Assembly: GCA_003153355.1 (NCBI GenBank)
Contig: PLYH01000001.1
Location: 3,379-38,562 of the forward strand
From: Candidatus Peregrinibacteria bacterium
Lineage (GTDB): Bacteria > Patescibacteriota > Gracilibacteria > UBA1369
DNA: 35,184 nucleotides
Direction: 5' to 3'
Shown here: in pieces, positions 7,359 to 16,604 of the stretch
Numbering within the stretch: the first letter of the stretch is position 1
Layout: every line of letters starts with the position of its first letter
Program-made: the position numbers and the translations under genes
The notes under the pieces: model-generated
The model's database searches: none
What the model saw: only the letters and a program-made list of their open reading frames with translations
What the model was told of the DNA's origin: nothing

Positions 7359-8812
7359 TTTACGATGTCGTCATTATCGGATCGGGACTTGCCGGTTTGA
7401 ACAGTGCCCTGCATGCTTCAAAATACGGACGGGTTTTAGTCATCACCAAAGCAAAGCTTCTGGAAAGCAATTCGCGGTACGCCCAGGGAGGCATTGCCGC
7501 GGTTTTTCAGCATCATGACAGTTTTCAAAAACACATCAAAGACACGCTGATCGCCGGCGCATACCATAACGACAAAAAGGCCGTAAAATATTTTGTGGAA
7601 CAAGCCCCGAAGATCATCACCATGCTCCAAAAACAGGGAGTTCATTTTGAAAAAACTTCTCATGGAGAGTTTCTTCAAAATCAGGAAGCTGGACACGAAT
7701 ACCGCCGCATCGTTCACGCCGGCGACCACACAGGATTAAGTATTATGCAGGTCGTGGCTCAAAAAGTTCTGGCGGACAAAAACATCACGGTCTGGGAAAA
7801 CAGTTTTGCGAAAGATTTGATCGTAAACAACAAAACGTGCCGGGGAGTTCTGGCGATTCATAAAAAAAAATACGCGGTAGTTCTTGCGCGAAGGATAATC
7901 ATTGCAACCGGGGGCGTTGGCCAGTTGTATGAATATACCACCAACCCCGCGGTAACCACCGGCGACGGCATCGCTCTGGCTGCACGGGCCGGATGCCGCA
8001 TTCGGGACATGGAATTCATCCAATTCCACCCCACGGCTTTTGCGGAAGACAAATCTCCACTATTTTTAATTTCTGAAACAGTTAGGGGTGAAGGTGCCAA
8101 ACTGCTGAACTCCAAAGGCCAAAGATTCATGACAAAATATCACAAATCTGCAGAACTCGCGCCGCGCGACGTTGTTTCACGAGCCATGTACGAAGAGCAG
8201 AAAAAAGGCCCGGTCTATTTAGACATCCGTCATAAATCTGCACAAGAGCTTCGTGAAAAATTCCCGACGATTTTCAAATATTTAAAAAAACATGGCTACG
8301 ATTTAAGCAAAGATCTTGTTCCGGTCACACCCGCAGCGCACTATCTTTGCGGAGGCATCGTTACAAACGTCCGGGGGAAAACCAATATCACAAATCTTTA
8401 CGCACTCGGCGAAGTCACCTGCACGGGTTTGCAGGGAGCAAACCGTCTTGCATCAAATTCACTGCTGGAAGCAGGAGTAATGAGTGAACACGTGATGGAC
8501 GATCCCCTGCCTCAAATAAAAAAAACCCATTCTCTTGTTCCACCGATATCCGATTTTAAAATGGCATCAAAAAAACTTAGCCTTTTGAGAAAAAAACTTC
8601 AAAAATCAATGTGGATAAATGTTGGAATCATCCGAACAAGAAATTTACTCACAAACGCTAAAAAACAAATTAGGGAAATACAAAAACAGCTTCCGGAAAA
8701 TGAAAGCATTGAAAAATTCGAACTTCAAGACATGCTCCAAACAAGCGGAATGATTATTGAAGCCGCACTTAAAAGAAAAAAGAGTTTGGGAGCGCACTAC
8801 CGGAAAAATTAA
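7355..8812 (+). CDS. nadB: L-aspartate oxidase
   Basis: A FAD enzyme that oxidises L-aspartate to iminoaspartate, the first step of de novo NAD synthesis. It opens with the dinucleotide-binding motif [13 protein letters not shown]. Further family motifs are [80 protein letters not shown] and the C-terminal [10 protein letters not shown]...[28 protein letters not shown]. The start at 7355 gives a standard N terminus (MIYDVVIIG); a GTG at 7328 would add nine residues. The length of 485 is slightly short of the usual 500-540. Neither nadA nor nadC is in the window. The relatives sdhA/frdA are less likely given the aspartate-oxidase-type motifs. Its TAA shares the palindrome TTAA with the prfA stop. 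Confidence 0.9.
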   Translation: MIYDVVIIGSGLAGLNSALHASKYGRVLVITKAKLLESNSRYAQGGIAAVFQHHDSFQKHIKDTLIAGAYHNDKKAVKYFVEQAPKIITMLQKQGVHFEKTSHGEFLQNQEAGHEYRRIVHAGDHTGLSIMQVVAQKVLADKNITVWENSFAKDLIVNNKTCRGVLAIHKKKYAVVLARRIIIATGGVGQLYEYTTNPAVTTGDGIALAARAGCRIRDMEFIQFHPTAFAEDKSPLFLISETVRGEGAKLLNSKGQRFMTKYHKSAELAPRDVVSRAMYEEQKKGPVYLDIRHKSAQELREKFPTIFKYLKKHGYDLSKDLVPVTPAAHYLCGGIVTNVRGKTNITNLYALGEVTCTGLQGANRLASNSLLEAGVMSEHVMDDPLPQIKKTHSLVPPISDFKMASKKLSLLRKKLQKSMWINVGIIRTRNLLTNAKKQIREIQKQLPENESIEKFELQDMLQTSGMIIEAALKRKKSLGAHYRKN

Positions 8813-9879
8813 TTTTTGCCGCTCATCAAAAGTTCGGTCTGTTCAGCAAAATTTAATGCATCGACGATATCGCCGATGTTGCCTTCCATGATCGAAGGAA
8901 TATTACTCCAGCTTTGTTTGATGCGGTGATCGGTGACCCGGTCCTGCGGGAAATTATAAGTGCGGATCTTTTCGGAACGGTCGCCGCTGCCGATCTGACT
9001 CAGACGTTTTTCACCGAGCTCTTTCTGGCGTTTCTCAAGTTCCATCGCATACAACCTGGTTCGTAAAACCTCCATGCCTTTTTGCTTGTTTTTAAGCTGA
9101 GATTTTTCATCCTGCTGTGAAACCACCAATCCCGAAGGAATATGGGTAATACGCACCGCAGAATCGGTTGTATTCACACTCTGACCTCCCGGGCCTCCGG
9201 CCCGGAAAACATCGATACGCAAATCTGAATCTTTAATCTCAAGATCAACTTCTTCCGCTTCGGGAAGAACTGCAACCGTCACCGTTGAAGTATGAATGCG
9301 GCCCTGGCTTTCCGTTGCCGGAACGCGCTGAACACGATGCACTCCACTTTCAAACTTGAATTTACTGTAAGCGCCGTCACCAATAATCTTAAAAATAATT
9401 TCCCTCAGACCGCCAGCCGTTGCTTCACTCTTATTGATAAGCTCAATCTTGTAACCGCAATTTTCAGAAAACTTGCTGTACATACGAAAAAGTTCTCCGG
9501 CAAAAAGCGCGGCCTCTTCTCCACCTGCACCGCCGCGTATTTCCACGATGACGTTCTTAAAATCCATCGGATCTTTTGGAATAAGCTCCAGCTTGATCGC
9601 ATCTTCTGCTTTTGTGACGGTTTCTTTTGCAGACTGCATCTGCTCTTTGACCATGGTGCGCATCTCTTCATCCTTTTCCGTCTTCAAAATATCTTCCGCG
9701 TCCTGAATTTCCTTCTTCGCTTTTTGATATTCGCGATAAAGCGAAACCGCTTTCCCGATCTCTTTATAACGGCGCATCAGAGCCGTATACTCTTTTTGAT
9801 TGCCGATGATAGCCGGATCGGAAAGTTTTTGCTCCATTTCCATGTACTCTTTTTCGAGTTGTTCAAGTTTATCAAACAT
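8809..9879 (-). CDS. prfA: peptide chain release factor 1
   Basis: Recognises UAA and UAG and triggers peptide release. Its 356 residues include the RF1 tripeptide PAT in [18 protein letters not shown] (about 186-188; RF2 would have SPF) and the GGQ peptidyl-transferase motif in [18 protein letters not shown] (about 229-231). TGA stops in the window mean that an RF2 must exist elsewhere in the genome. It lies 7 nt downstream of prmC, whose product methylates the GGQ glutamine. Its TAA stop overlaps the nadB stop on the other strand in TTAA (8809-8812). Confidence 0.98.
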   Translation of the reverse strand: MFDKLEQLEKEYMEMEQKLSDPAIIGNQKEYTALMRRYKEIGKAVSLYREYQKAKKEIQDAEDILKTEKDEEMRTMVKEQMQSAKETVTKAEDAIKLELIPKDPMDFKNVIVEIRGGAGGEEAALFAGELFRMYSKFSENCGYKIELINKSEATAGGLREIIFKIIGDGAYSKFKFESGVHRVQRVPATESQGRIHTSTVTVAVLPEAEEVDLEIKDSDLRIDVFRAGGPGGQSVNTTDSAVRITHIPSGLVVSQQDEKSQLKNKQKGMEVLRTRLYAMELEKRQKELGEKRLSQIGSGDRSEKIRTYNFPQDRVTDHRIKQSWSNIPSIMEGNIGDIVDALNFAEQTELLMSGKN

Positions 9880-9886
9880 AGATTGC

Positions 9887-10735
9887 TTATACGGTCGGGG
9901 GCCATTCTACCACAAACATGCGATCAATGTGAGCATAATCTTGCTCAAAACGGATTTTGTCGTCAGGAAAAAATTTCTGGAACAAAGCAACGAGTTCATC
10001 TCGCTGTAAAAAGCCGAACTCTCCGAGCAATAATCTGGGTCTCCAGGATTTTTGAGAAAGCTGCTCGAAAAACTTAACATAAAGACCAAGGCCGTCATCG
10101 CCTCCAAAAAGCGCCACGTGCGGTTCGTAATCATAAGCCGATTTGCTGACGAACGAAAAACGTTTTTCGCCAATGTAAGGCAAATTGGCCACTACAATAT
10201 CAAAAGGCTCATCAACAGCAGTAAGCAAATTACTGGAGAAAAATCTCATACGAGAAGTGAGACCGTGACGGTCGGCATTCAAACGTGCAACTTCCAAAGC
10301 TTCATCGGAAATATCCACGCCCGCTACCTGGGCAGAAGCAATATTTCTGGCCAATGAAACGGCAATACACCCGCTTCCGGTTCCCACATCCAAAATCTTC
10401 AAGGCACTCGGAGTTTGGGTGCTGAATTCCAAAATTTTCTCAACGAGATGTTCTGTTTCCGGTCTGGGAATAAGGACGCGCCGGTCAACAAAAAAATCCA
10501 GACCGTAAAACTCTTTCTTATTGATCAGATAGGCCACCGGCTCTCCCGCAATCATGCGGCTGAAAAGCTTTTCAAAATTATCCAGCATCGGAGCAGAAAC
10601 ATCTTCATCCCCATGAGCAAGCAGATATTCACGGTTTTTGTCCAAAACAAAAGCCAACAAAAGTTCCGAGCCGAGGTGATCACCTTCCGGACCGGTATTT
10701 ATACGTGCCTTTTGAAGAAGTTCTTGAATATTCAT
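9887..10735 (-). CDS. prmC: release factor glutamine methyltransferase
   Basis: Methylates the GGQ glutamine of release factors using S-adenosylmethionine. Its 282 residues show an N-terminal helical domain, then [10 protein letters not shown], the SAM-binding motif [16 protein letters not shown] (about 118-133), the acidic loop [11 protein letters not shown], and the substrate-glutamine motif NLPY (about 182-185, matching the family NPPY with one change). It is followed after 7 nt by prfA, its substrate. The gene begins just after a GC-rich double hairpin (10746-10800), and I see no clear promoter between rpsU and prmC, so it may depend on read-through past the rpsU terminator. Confidence 0.95.
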   Translation of the reverse strand: MNIQELLQKARINTGPEGDHLGSELLLAFVLDKNREYLLAHGDEDVSAPMLDNFEKLFSRMIAGEPVAYLINKKEFYGLDFFVDRRVLIPRPETEHLVEKILEFSTQTPSALKILDVGTGSGCIAVSLARNIASAQVAGVDISDEALEVARLNADRHGLTSRMRFFSSNLLTAVDEPFDIVVANLPYIGEKRFSFVSKSAYDYEPHVALFGGDDGLGLYVKFFEQLSQKSWRPRLLLGEFGFLQRDELVALFQKFFPDDKIRFEQDYAHIDRMFVVEWPPTV

Positions 10736-10745
10736 AAAAACTTAA

Positions 10746-10800
10746 CCGAGCGCACAGCGCGAGGGCGGAAGCGTGTGGCTTTGCCACCGCTGGAGCGCAT
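10746..10800. repeat. GC-rich compound hairpin in the prmC leader
   Basis: One stem is AGCG-(T)-GTGGC, loop TTT, GCCAC-CGCT (10770-10791, one-base bulge). A second is GCGC-ACA-GCGC (10750-10760). The element is framed by direct GAGCGC copies (10748-10753, 10793-10798). It is much richer in GC than its surroundings and resembles a short dispersed repeat unit, but only one copy was noticed here. Confidence 0.5.
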
Positions 10801-10802
10801 AA

Positions 10803-10836
10803 AAAAGCAAACCCCCACATTGCTGCGGGGGTTTTT
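10803..10836 (-). terminator. intrinsic terminator of rpsU
   Basis: AAACCCCC (10809-10816) pairs with GGGGGTTT (10827-10834) around a 10-nt loop. On the minus strand the stem is followed by GCTTTTTT, the required U run. A T run on the plus side could make it bidirectional. Confidence 0.88.
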
Positions 10837-10843
10837 AAAAATC

Positions 10844-11050
10844 TTAGTAAAACTTCTGTCTTTCACGCTGTTGGCGGTAATGCGTACGCATCATGGCAGC
10901 AGTGCGTTCATGACGTTTGCTTGGTTTCTTTTTGCGATAACGTCTCTCCTTGTTCATCAAAATGATACGGCTCGATTGAACCTTTTTGTTGAAACGGGAG
11001 ATCAAACGATCCACAGACTCTTTCTGGTTTTTCCAAAGGGTAATGGCCAT
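10844..11050 (-). CDS. rpsU: small ribosomal subunit protein bS21
   Basis: A 68-residue, strongly basic protein of the 30S platform next to the anti-Shine-Dalgarno end of 16S rRNA. The pattern fits bS21: a short beta start (AITLWKNQKESVDRLISRF), then ERRYRKKKPSKRHERTAAMM and a long basic helix. The gene has a full AGGAGGTGA (complement of 11057-11065), 6 nt before the ATG, the only perfect Shine-Dalgarno sequence found in front of any gene here. A clear promoter (11105-11132) gives a leader of about 48 nt that could form a small GGCTT/AAGCC stem upstream of the ribosome-binding site. A terminator follows at 10803-10836. Confidence 0.93.
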   Translation of the reverse strand: MAITLWKNQKESVDRLISRFNKKVQSSRIILMNKERRYRKKKPSKRHERTAAMMRTHYRQQRERQKFY

Positions 11051-11056
11051 ACAGTT

Positions 11057-11065
11057 TCACCTCCT
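11057..11065 (-). promoter_or_regulatory. perfect Shine-Dalgarno sequence of rpsU
   Basis: AGGAGGTGA on the minus strand, 6 nt from the ATG. It is unusual here because no other gene start in the window has more than a 3-4 base match. Confidence 0.93.
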
Positions 11066-11104
11066 CTCCTTTTTCAGGGCTTAAAATAAATAAAAAGCCT
11101 CCCC

Positions 11105-11132
11105 ATTATAAAAAGAACTTCCCAAAAGTCAA
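11105..11132 (-). promoter_or_regulatory. rpsU promoter
   Basis: Minus-strand TTGACT (11127-11132) and TATAAT (11105-11110) are separated by 16 bp. The predicted start is near 11098, giving a 48-nt leader. Confidence 0.82.
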
Positions 11133-11185
11133 ATTCTTGCCTAAAATCCACCCACAATTGAACTTTCTTAAGAATGAAAGAGATA

Positions 11186-11213
11186 TTGACAAAAATATAA
11201 TAAATGTTAAAAT
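11186..11213 (+). promoter_or_regulatory. promoter of the cyclase gene
   Basis: Consensus TTGACA (11186-11191) and TAAAAT (11208-11213) are separated by 16 bp in AT-rich DNA. The leader would be about 30 nt to the ATG at 11250. Confidence 0.75.
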
Positions 11214-11249
11214 AAATTCTTAATTTTGTGCCTTTGCATCTCTAATACT

Positions 11250-14200
11250 ATGGCTATGGAAAAAGGAACCTCAAAGCGGGATGAACAAATCAAACTTGAT
11301 GTAGAAGTGGCCCGAAAAACTCTCATTGACCGTAAAGTTGATGTTGATGAAGCAAGACTTGAAAACGGTGTAAGAAATGACTGGGATGTTTTAAAGCATG
11401 CCAGGGAAACACTTTCCCCCGAAGAGCTAAAGCACGTCATGAAAACGATTGTCCGTCTTATTCAGGACAGACGCAGGGCCGCAATCCACGTCATGCCGGA
11501 TGTTTTGGGAAAAGTCGACCAGCATTTGAAAGCAGGCGGAAAGCCGGAAGATTTTGATATGGATATGATGGAAATGATGCTACGGGTGAACGCCCGGGTG
11601 GGCGCGGAACAAACTGAAATGGACCCGAAAGCTCTTGGATCGCTCGCAGTCGCAAAAAAAATGATATCGGAACAACTCCGATTGATGACGACAACCAAAA
11701 AAGCACTCACGCGCGTTGAAGCCGCGGAAAGATATGCCGAAACAATAGCCCTCGATGCCGAAACCCTCAAGGTTGACCAGGAACTCTATAAAATCATCAA
11801 TTACGTTGCAGGGGGAGAATCACTTGAAGAAGGCATTAAAGACGTCATGAAATTTATAAAAAGTCTTCTGGAAGATAAAGGAAGCGACATCACCTTTTAT
11901 CTCGTCAATGAAAAAAATCATTATCACGAAACTGAACATCTCACAAAAATCCCGCTCCACGGCAATCCTCACGCGATGACAAAAGCCCAGTTTGAAAAAC
12001 TTCATCAGAAACCGCTTTTCCATGACGAAGAAAAGTTCACCTTCAGCGACACGCAGGAAAACGTTTTCCATGTTGAACTGAAAATAGCCGACCGCAGATT
12101 GGGCGTGATGGAAATTCAACTCATGCCTGGAGAAACTTTGGACAAAAAACTTGAAGCATTCATCAACCAGGCCCGCACCCGTTTGAATACAAAAATCGAT
12201 GAAGCACTGCGCGGCCAGCGGATGGGACGCATCGACAGTCTTGCGCATGAAATTTTGGACCGATACGGCGCCTGCGACGAATATTTTGAAAAAGGCATCG
12301 CCGAACTGATGAAAGAAGTTTGTCTTTACAGTAAAGCAACGGAAGCTGATCTATTGCTGGTTGTTGCAGACGAAGATAAAGACGAATGCGACCATTTTAT
12401 TGCCAAACGCTACAGCGACGATCGCGATCCTGAATCACTCGAAGAAACAGCAGAGCTCCGCGAAATCGCATATAAACCCGCAAAGTTGATGGGGCGATCA
12501 GGGGGGAAACACACGATGGTGAAGGATATCGTTGACCCGACGGCTCCGGATCAAAAAATTATCGGTAAAATTATTTTCCGCACCGATGAGGGACAAGAAC
12601 TGGTGCATGAAGACAAAACTTTCCTTCGCATGGCATCGATGATCATAGCCAGCCACGCTTCACAGTGGCGCAATAACTTACGCTTAAAGATTGAAGGCCA
12701 CGATCCAAAAATTGCTGAAATGGAAATGCGCGAAGGCATTGCCGATCTGGTACGAATTAAAGCCACTATAGTCGAAACTGATATTTCGGGATTCACGGCG
12801 ATCTGCGACCGCCTTGAACGAAAACTTTTTAAGAATGACAAGGTGGGACTTGACGCCCTGCTTACCATTAAAAAACTTGTTAAGGAGTTTCTGACAATAG
12901 GCCACAGAATCAGCTCAAAATATTGCGGGACCTGGGATAAAGGCATCGGAGATATGGCTGTAGCTTACTTCGGCGGACCAATCGGGAAAAAAACAGGGAA
13001 TGATCCGCTTGGATATGGAGAAGATGACCGCCACCCTGAATTTTTTGCCATCAATGCATTAAAAGCATCGCTCCTTATTCAGCGTGAACTGAAGGGTCTT
13101 TCCGATAATTTCAGGACAAACCTTATTAAGCTGGCTGAAAAAAAATTCAGTCCGCCTGCGGCCGAAAATACTGAAAACACGGAAGATTGGACGAAATTCC
13201 AAGAAAACCCTGAACAATGGTATCTGGACCACCTTCGTGATGAATTCGGACTTTCGCCAGTTATTGACACCACGACAGTTGTGTACACGGGAGATGTAGC
13301 TATTGTTAAAATAAGCCTTCCATCATCAAACACTTACACCGTCCTGGGAACGACGATGAACACCGCTTCGCGTTTGCAAGGCAAAGCGCGACGCAAACAA
13401 ATTCTCATCCCGCGCTATACGCAGCAATTGATCAAACCGCTTATTGATGCAGACACTCCGGTGCCTTACCGTTTTTCACATAAAAGAAAAACCCGTTACG
13501 AAGAAACTTTTTCACAATTTTTAACCGAAAAACTGGGACTTGACGCCGCATCAATAAAATCGGTGATCAATGAACAATTCGATAAACCTTTTAAAAATCT
13601 TCAAGGCTCAAATCTTTACTACAGTTTTGAAGTAAGAAACGCAGCGGCTCTCCTGCCCACAAAAAGTGAAAAATTGGATGCAGAAGGTTTAGCGCAATAT
13701 GACGGCCAGGAATTTTCGATTCATCATGCGCAGATCAGTGACGACAAAATTAAATTTTCTTTAGCAACAATCCCGCTCGACGGTGAAAAAGGAACAACCT
13801 TTAAAGCCACGATCCGCCAGGGAGGCGTCGAAGAGGTCGTGCCTGTATATATTTCACGGCAAGAGTATGAAAAACGCCGCCACCGGGGAAACCACCGGAC
13901 TTTACGCGTTCAAGACAGCCGCTTTACCGAATTTGACTATAAACCTCTCGGAGAAATGCAAAAAACAGAACTCGATCATGTCCTGGATCAAAAAAACGGT
14001 TTAGTGCAAGGCGGAGTGATCCAACATAAAAATACGCCTTCTGGTTGTTATCGCCTCGTAGGTTCCAAAGTAAAAGGAGAACGGACGACGCTTGAAATGA
14101 ACAAAGGAACCTATATCTTTAAAGTAAATTACCAAGGTTCACGCATCAAGAGCGGTATCGAAGAAATCGTTGCAGATGATGAAACTTTAACCTTCTTCAA

Positions 14201-14480
14201 AGCATATCTCATCGAAATTATTGAAGAAATCGATACTGATGCGGAGGCAAATATTATTTTCGTACATAAAGGAGATTACTTCCAGCTCACCACGCTTGAA
14301 GCAGCAAGTTTAATTGAAGAGCTGAAGACCCAGATTCACCGTAGCGTTCCGCCTCGTGAAGACCGTGATCACCGCTATTCAATGATGCCCGCACCCGGAT
14401 CTCCAAGGAGCATGGTCTTAACGTCAACTGCCACGATGCGTGCTCCAGCTGGAAAAATTGACCCGGATGAAAAAGAATAA
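11250..14480 (+). CDS. large soluble class III adenylate/guanylate cyclase with two GAF-like domains
   Basis: A 1076-residue protein. The N terminus (1-175) is helical. Two GAF-like regions follow, about 180-320 (ITFYLVNEK...LGVMEIQL) and 330-480 (ADLLLVVADEDKD...IIGKIIF). A class III cyclase domain spans about 500-730. Visible catalytic residues are metal-binding Asp511 (TDISGFT) and Asp568 (KGIGDMAVAYFGG), and the transition-state pair Asn704 and Arg708 (NTASRL). The purine-selecting pair is Lys564 with Thr697, the Lys/Thr form of class IIIb adenylate cyclases, some of which respond to bicarbonate. Some 60 extra residues lie between Asp568 and Asn704. The last 330 residues are of unknown fold. 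There are no membrane segments, so it should be cytoplasmic. The start 11250 (MAMEK) follows the promoter; a GTG at 11226 is less likely. It is monocistronic. Confidence 0.88.
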   Translation: MAMEKGTSKRDEQIKLDVEVARKTLIDRKVDVDEARLENGVRNDWDVLKHARETLSPEELKHVMKTIVRLIQDRRRAAIHVMPDVLGKVDQHLKAGGKPEDFDMDMMEMMLRVNARVGAEQTEMDPKALGSLAVAKKMISEQLRLMTTTKKALTRVEAAERYAETIALDAETLKVDQELYKIINYVAGGESLEEGIKDVMKFIKSLLEDKGSDITFYLVNEKNHYHETEHLTKIPLHGNPHAMTKAQFEKLHQKPLFHDEEKFTFSDTQENVFHVELKIADRRLGVMEIQLMPGETLDKKLEAFINQARTRLNTKIDEALRGQRMGRIDSLAHEILDRYGACDEYFEKGIAELMKEVCLYSKATEADLLLVVADEDKDECDHFIAKRYSDDRDPESLEETAELREIAYKPAKLMGRSGGKHTMVKDIVDPTAPDQKIIGKIIFRTDEGQELVHEDKTFLRMASMIIASHASQWRNNLRLKIEGHDPKIAEMEMREGIADLVRIKATIVETDISGFTAICDRLERKLFKNDKVGLDALLTIKKLVKEFLTIGHRISSKYCGTWDKGIGDMAVAYFGGPIGKKTGNDPLGYGEDDRHPEFFAINALKASLLIQRELKGLSDNFRTNLIKLAEKKFSPPAAENTENTEDWTKFQENPEQWYLDHLRDEFGLSPVIDTTTVVYTGDVAIVKISLPSSNTYTVLGTTMNTASRLQGKARRKQILIPRYTQQLIKPLIDADTPVPYRFSHKRKTRYEETFSQFLTEKLGLDAASIKSVINEQFDKPFKNLQGSNLYYSFEVRNAAALLPTKSEKLDAEGLAQYDGQEFSIHHAQISDDKIKFSLATIPLDGEKGTTFKATIRQGGVEEVVPVYISRQEYEKRRHRGNHRTLRVQDSRFTEFDYKPLGEMQKTELDHVLDQKNGLVQGGVIQHKNTPSGCYRLVGSKVKGERTTLEMNKGTYIFKVNYQGSRIKSGIEEIVADDETLTFFKAYLIEIIEEIDTDAEANIIFVHKGDYFQLTTLEAASLIEELKTQIHRSVPPREDRDHRYSMMPAPGSPRSMVLTSTATMRAPAGKIDPDEKE

Positions 14481-14498
14481 ACAAATTTCCAAATCAAC

Positions 14499-14531
14499 AA
14501 AAAACCCGCTCAAAAATCGAGCGGGTTTTTA
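14499..14531. terminator. bidirectional terminator between cyclase and gyrB
   Basis: AAAACCCGCTC (14501-14511) pairs with GAGCGGGTTTT (14519-14529) over a 7-nt loop. An A run precedes and a T run follows, so it serves both convergent genes. Confidence 0.93.
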
Positions 14532-14550
14532 AATACCTTTCAGGTCGAAT

Positions 14551-16503
<1,953 letters not shown>

Positions 16504-16572
16504 TTAAGTCTGGAAGCCAAGTCCTGACGATCATCTTTTCAAAAATAACTTTCGTCAAAAAAGGCCATTGGG

Positions 16573-16600
16573 ACTATAGCACAACTGCTTTTCAAAGCAA
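16573..16600 (-). promoter_or_regulatory. gyrB promoter (extended -10)
   Basis: Minus-strand TTGCTT (16595-16600), 16 bp spacer, TATAGT (16573-16578) preceded by TGC, an extended -10. Confidence 0.7.
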
Positions 16601-16604
16601 ATAG

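Noticed and set aside
9292-10077. 261-codon open frame on the plus strand
   Set aside because: It runs antisense through prfA and into prmC, both firmly identified, and its composition (Cys, Phe, Arg-rich) is that of a shadow frame.
10415-11089. 224-codon open frame on the plus strand
   Set aside because: Crosses prmC, the rpsU terminator and rpsU in antisense, so it cannot be a gene alongside them.
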